Source of the DNA: Mesocentrotus franciscanus
Lineage: Eukaryota; Echinodermata; Echinoidea; Camarodonta; Strongylocentrotidae
Direction: 5' to 3'
Assembly: GCA_037976565.1 (NCBI GenBank)
Contig: CP137675.1
Span: 18,559,946-18,623,945 of the forward strand
DNA length: 64,000 bases
In this document: positions 61,013 to 64,000 of the stretch, in pieces
Position numbering within the stretch: position 1 is the stretch's first letter
Layout of the letters: each line of letters starts with the position of its first letter
Program-made: the position numbers and the translations under genes
Notes under the pieces: model-generated
Told to the model about the DNA's origin: nothing
What the model saw: the letters and a program-made list of their open reading frames with translations, nothing else
The model's database searches: none

Positions 61013-61348
61013 TATGAAATGAATGTATCCTTACTTAATTATTTTAAATTCAGTGATTTATTTCGGTTTTAATTCTTGAAATAAAAGATTATTCAGTAAC
61101 TCACCTCTGCCCTATTTTTCTTCTTTTCTCAATTGATATCAGATTCTTCGTTCGATTCATTCTTTCGTTATTACCTTCCACTGTTAAAGTTATGCAAGGA
61201 TAACGCCAAAGCGGAATCATATAAGTTACTTATTCCTTTGTCTTTATCGAGAAGTCATCATTATGCAACACATTAATTCGTTATCCATACGGGTAGAGTA
61301 TGTCTTATTGTCTATCATGACACAGTCTCGTGACACCCTATCACACCT

Positions 61349-61768
61349 TGTTACATAAAGACTACGCTCGACTTAAGTTGGACTTGAACTATGGCAGGCC
61401 ATTCATGCCACTGGTTGCTCTCACCATTGGTCTCCCAAGGGACGTCACAAATCTACAGAATTTACATTGTAAAGTTAAGTTATATTTAAGACTTGGACTT
61501 ATACTACGGTATGCGATTTATGCCCTTAAAAATGTCTTGAACTAGATGTAAAATTAGAGGGAAAAAACCTTAGAACTTATGATCTTAAGATGATATTTCT
61601 TCGTTCAATAATGAACTATCAAAAAATGTGAATTATGTAGATTTTTACGACCACGATTTGTACGTCCCTTGAGCAACCAATGCCAGGAATGGTTAGAGGA
61701 ACTAGTGGCATTAACGGCATGCCATAGTTCAAGTCCAACTTAAGTCGATCTTAGTCTATGTGAAACAC
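61349..61768. mobile_element. 420-bp MITE with long inverted ends
   Basis: The left arm contains 'cgacttaagttggacttgaa', 'ctatggcaggcc', 'tggttgctc' and 'aagggacgt'. The right arm has the same blocks inverted. Arms of about 120 bp. The 71-codon frame at 61330-61545 lies in the left arm and is not a gene. Confidence 0.8.
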
Positions 61769-62169
61769 TCCCCAGTACTCGTTACATAAGGCCAAATCAA
61801 TCTAATTCGTAGATTCTCGTCCCCTCCTCCTTACTCTATTGCCCCGCCTCATTTTTTTTATTGATGATAAAAATATGATGATTTGTTCTGAATTTGTTAA
61901 ATAAATAACGATCTAAGGACAGGCAAAGAGGTAATAAAGATCAATTGTAATTTCACCTTCATTGAAGACTCTGAAGTTAAAGTACAAATGACATTAAAGT
62001 AAGAAAATTTGTGTTGGAATTGACCCAATAACATATCGCTGTACATGAAAACATTATAAATAATTCGATAATAAGGAACCCCTCCTCCTCACGAGAAACT
62101 AGGAATAAATTTTACTTGGCTCAATGGCACAATTAAAAACCATATGATTGAAACAAACCATTGGTGTTC

Positions 62170-62790
62170 ACTATAGTTGTCTATGAGTACCCTGCGGAAG
62201 ATATGATGTAATACATGTATATCTTGATGATACATTGTTATTAGTATGTTTCACATCAGTATGTGTCATGATGAGTATAGTCATGATTACGTAAATTACT
62301 CATCCGATATTTCACACCTGGGTTAGCTTAGTGCCACTAACATGACTAAGGAACTTCAAACACTAATATATACCACTGTCTTAAATGAAACACGTTTGAT
62401 AATTATTATATTTCTACTTTTGAGCCTTAGTCTTCTCTCCAAATATCAAACAAACGAAAAAATAAATGAAAACACACTCTTTGGAAAAACACATGTATTT
62501 TCGAAGGGGCATATGACCTGATAAGAGGGGAATAAAGCAAACAAACGCACCAAATATACTCGCCAAAATAACTGAAAATGATGTAGTATAAAAAGGATTC
62601 TAAAAACAATGAATTGAATACAAAAACGGGTGTTTATTAAGTTGTCTGTGAGTATTCTGTAGAGAATATTACGTACATGTATATATCTCGAGGAGACATT
62701 ACCTATAGTATGACACACATTCACTTGGTACAACTTTCTCCAATGAAATACGTGTAGCCATTGTAACTCCATTTCTACTTCTGAAGTTCA
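62170..62790. repeat. Diverged tandem duplication
   Basis: 'gttgtctatgagtaccctg...acatgtatatc' (about 62178-62223) resembles 'gttgtctgtgagtattctg...acatgtatatat' (about 62641-62687), and 'atttctacttttgagcc' (62409) resembles 'atttctacttctgaag' (62771). The offsets differ, so indels are present. Confidence 0.4.
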
Positions 62791-63319
62791 AAGGCGCATC
62801 ACCATGGACTACTTGCTTCAACCAAAAGTATGTTATGAATCGAAATCGGATGTTTTTTTTTAAACTCATAATGTGAGAGTAGTAACAATATTGCACATAG
62901 TAGTACCTAAAACATTAATTAATTGGCATTTGCATAAAGTTAAATACGTTTATTGCACTACACTGATCTAAAGGAATACATTTTGTAAATTTGAAATTAA
63001 GGGTTAAACATTAATTGCAATAGATATTTCGAGACTGTAAATTAGTATATAACAATAGGCATAAACACGCAAAGAAGATATACTTTCGAGACAAGCTACA
63101 GACACTTCAAGTTGTGATCAACAATAAGTAAAATAGTCCATCAAAGTATTTGTTTTCCTTTTACAAATGGCTGCATAAAAGCCATCTTTAGACTACATAA
63201 AGTTCTCTTTTTTCTCTCGATTTCTGACAGGTGATCTTTGCCACCTAGTTTCTCACCTTCCCGAGGCCCGAACCCCTCCAGCCGTTATCAAGAGCGACCC
63301 ATGAAGACCATAACGATAT

Positions 63320-63476
63320 TCATTTCAAACGCTGCAGGAGATAGCACGGAAAGAGGGGTTCTAGCCCTGCTGATGATAGTACATCCTTAATACGCTCTAG
63401 ATATCCAGAAGGCTCCAGAAAGAGAGGCTGACTTTTAGGTCGGAAAATACGAATATTTCCCTCAAATAAGTAAATC
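63320..63476 (-). CDS. Candidate terminal exon, unknown protein (51 residues)
   Basis: Acceptor CTTTTTGTCGATTCCCAG|G, phase 2 entry. Reads IYLFEGNIRIFRPKSQPLFL then EPSGYLERIKDVLSSAGLEP then LFPCYLLQRLK and stops at TGA 63320-63322. The protein character is good (amphipathic, no repeats). No strong donor lies before the stop, so it would be a last exon, of a different gene from the 60-kb exon or of a transcript variant. Family not recognised. Confidence 0.38.
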
Positions 63477-63539
63477 CTGGGAATCGACAAAAAGAATGAT
63501 TTTATCACCTGGAGTACTTACACGTTTGATGTTATATCC

Positions 63540-63560
63540 TTATATATATATATATATAGA
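63540..63560. repeat. (TA)n microsatellite
   Basis: Run of TA dinucleotides. Confidence 0.9.
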
Positions 63561-63627
63561 TGCTAGGGCCACAGTCGAATAAGGGGGGTATATACAAAAG
63601 AACAAAAAGTGAGATGGGAGAAAGAAA

Positions 63628-63645
63628 AAGAGGGAGAGGGAGAGG

Positions 63646-63681
<36 letters not shown>

Positions 63682-63715
63682 GGAGGGAGAGAGAGAGAAG
63701 TGGGAGGGGAGGGGG
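63628..63715. repeat. (AG)n / G-rich microsatellite
   Basis: Purine-only stretch of AG and GGGA units, giving artefact frames on both strands. The remaining 63716-64000 shows nothing recognisable. Confidence 0.9.
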
Positions 63716-64000
63716 GACGGGGAAGAAGGGGAACAAAAAGGGGGTTGGGAGCTATAGGGAGCCTGCAAAGAAAGTCAATCGGTAGCCTTGTTGTATATCT
63801 CATCTCATTCACCTGTTTAAACATATGCCCCCATGCACCCCCTCTATCATACCTGTGCCCCTCAATTAATTGACTCACTCTTCGCCACTGTTATACAGAG
63901 TGTACAGATTTAATAGTAGGTAGGAACCTCAAGCTGATCATGATGGATTCTACTGATCCCATTTAATTCTGATGAACATACAATACGGCAGTTTAAATCG

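Overview
This is animal (metazoan) nuclear DNA. It is AT-rich, has spliced genes with long introns, and is packed with simple repeats, tRNA-derived SINEs, decayed non-LTR retrotransposons and many short inverted-repeat (MITE or foldback) elements. The repeat style fits an echinoderm, most likely a sea urchin: SINE-like copies ending in an 'aagcgctatataaa...(ATT)n' tail, foldbacks ending in TTAAAGGG...CCCTTTAA, a MITE starting CCCTGTTTCATAAA, and very frequent TACATGTA. The species call is from memory of such genomes and is not proven here. A run of exactly 500 Ns (56001-56500) is an assembly gap.

Two genes are well supported. (1) On the minus strand, exons at 23267-23443, 18148-18202, 17703-17793, 17142-17227 and 14715-14801 join in phase at canonical GT-AG sites. 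They encode the N-terminal third of a peptidylglycine alpha-hydroxylating monooxygenase (PHM/PAM): signal peptide, four cysteines that align with the vertebrate enzyme, and all three ligands of the first copper site (H90, H91, H156). The second-copper half was not found and probably lies beyond position 1. (2) At 42045-43809, minus strand, one exon encodes a three-Ig-domain type I membrane receptor of about 588 residues. Its cytoplasmic tail has an ITIM-like motif, a YxxM motif and a hydrophobic C-terminus. The reading frame is broken by one extra base near 43350-43359.

Weaker gene evidence: a short ATG exon at 25665 (+) with a perfect donor and a matching downstream exon at 26757 that carries a degraded SGNH-hydrolase-like tail; a terminal exon candidate at 60025-60261 (-) whose acceptor tract is a CT microsatellite; and another terminal exon candidate at 63320-63476 (-).

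Layout: 1-14.7 kb is repeat-rich DNA that is probably intron of the PHM gene (GAA array, SINE, foldbacks, a short RT relic, a 406-bp hairpin). 14.7-23.4 kb is the PHM gene. 23.4-30.3 kb holds the divergent weak gene, a 72-bp minisatellite and a LINE 3' end. 30.6-35.7 kb is dominated by tandem and inverted repeats, including a 1.2-kb GGGGCACTT-rich insertion with a 14-bp target duplication. 38.5-39.8 kb is a 1.25-kb palindrome made of three MITE copies. 42.0-43.8 kb is the Ig receptor. 46.4-48.5 kb holds two SINEs and a TIR transposon. 50.3-53.4 kb holds trinucleotide arrays and a second LINE relic. 55-64 kb holds the gap, MITEs, a SINE and the two candidate exons. No bacterial, phage or CRISPR system is present.
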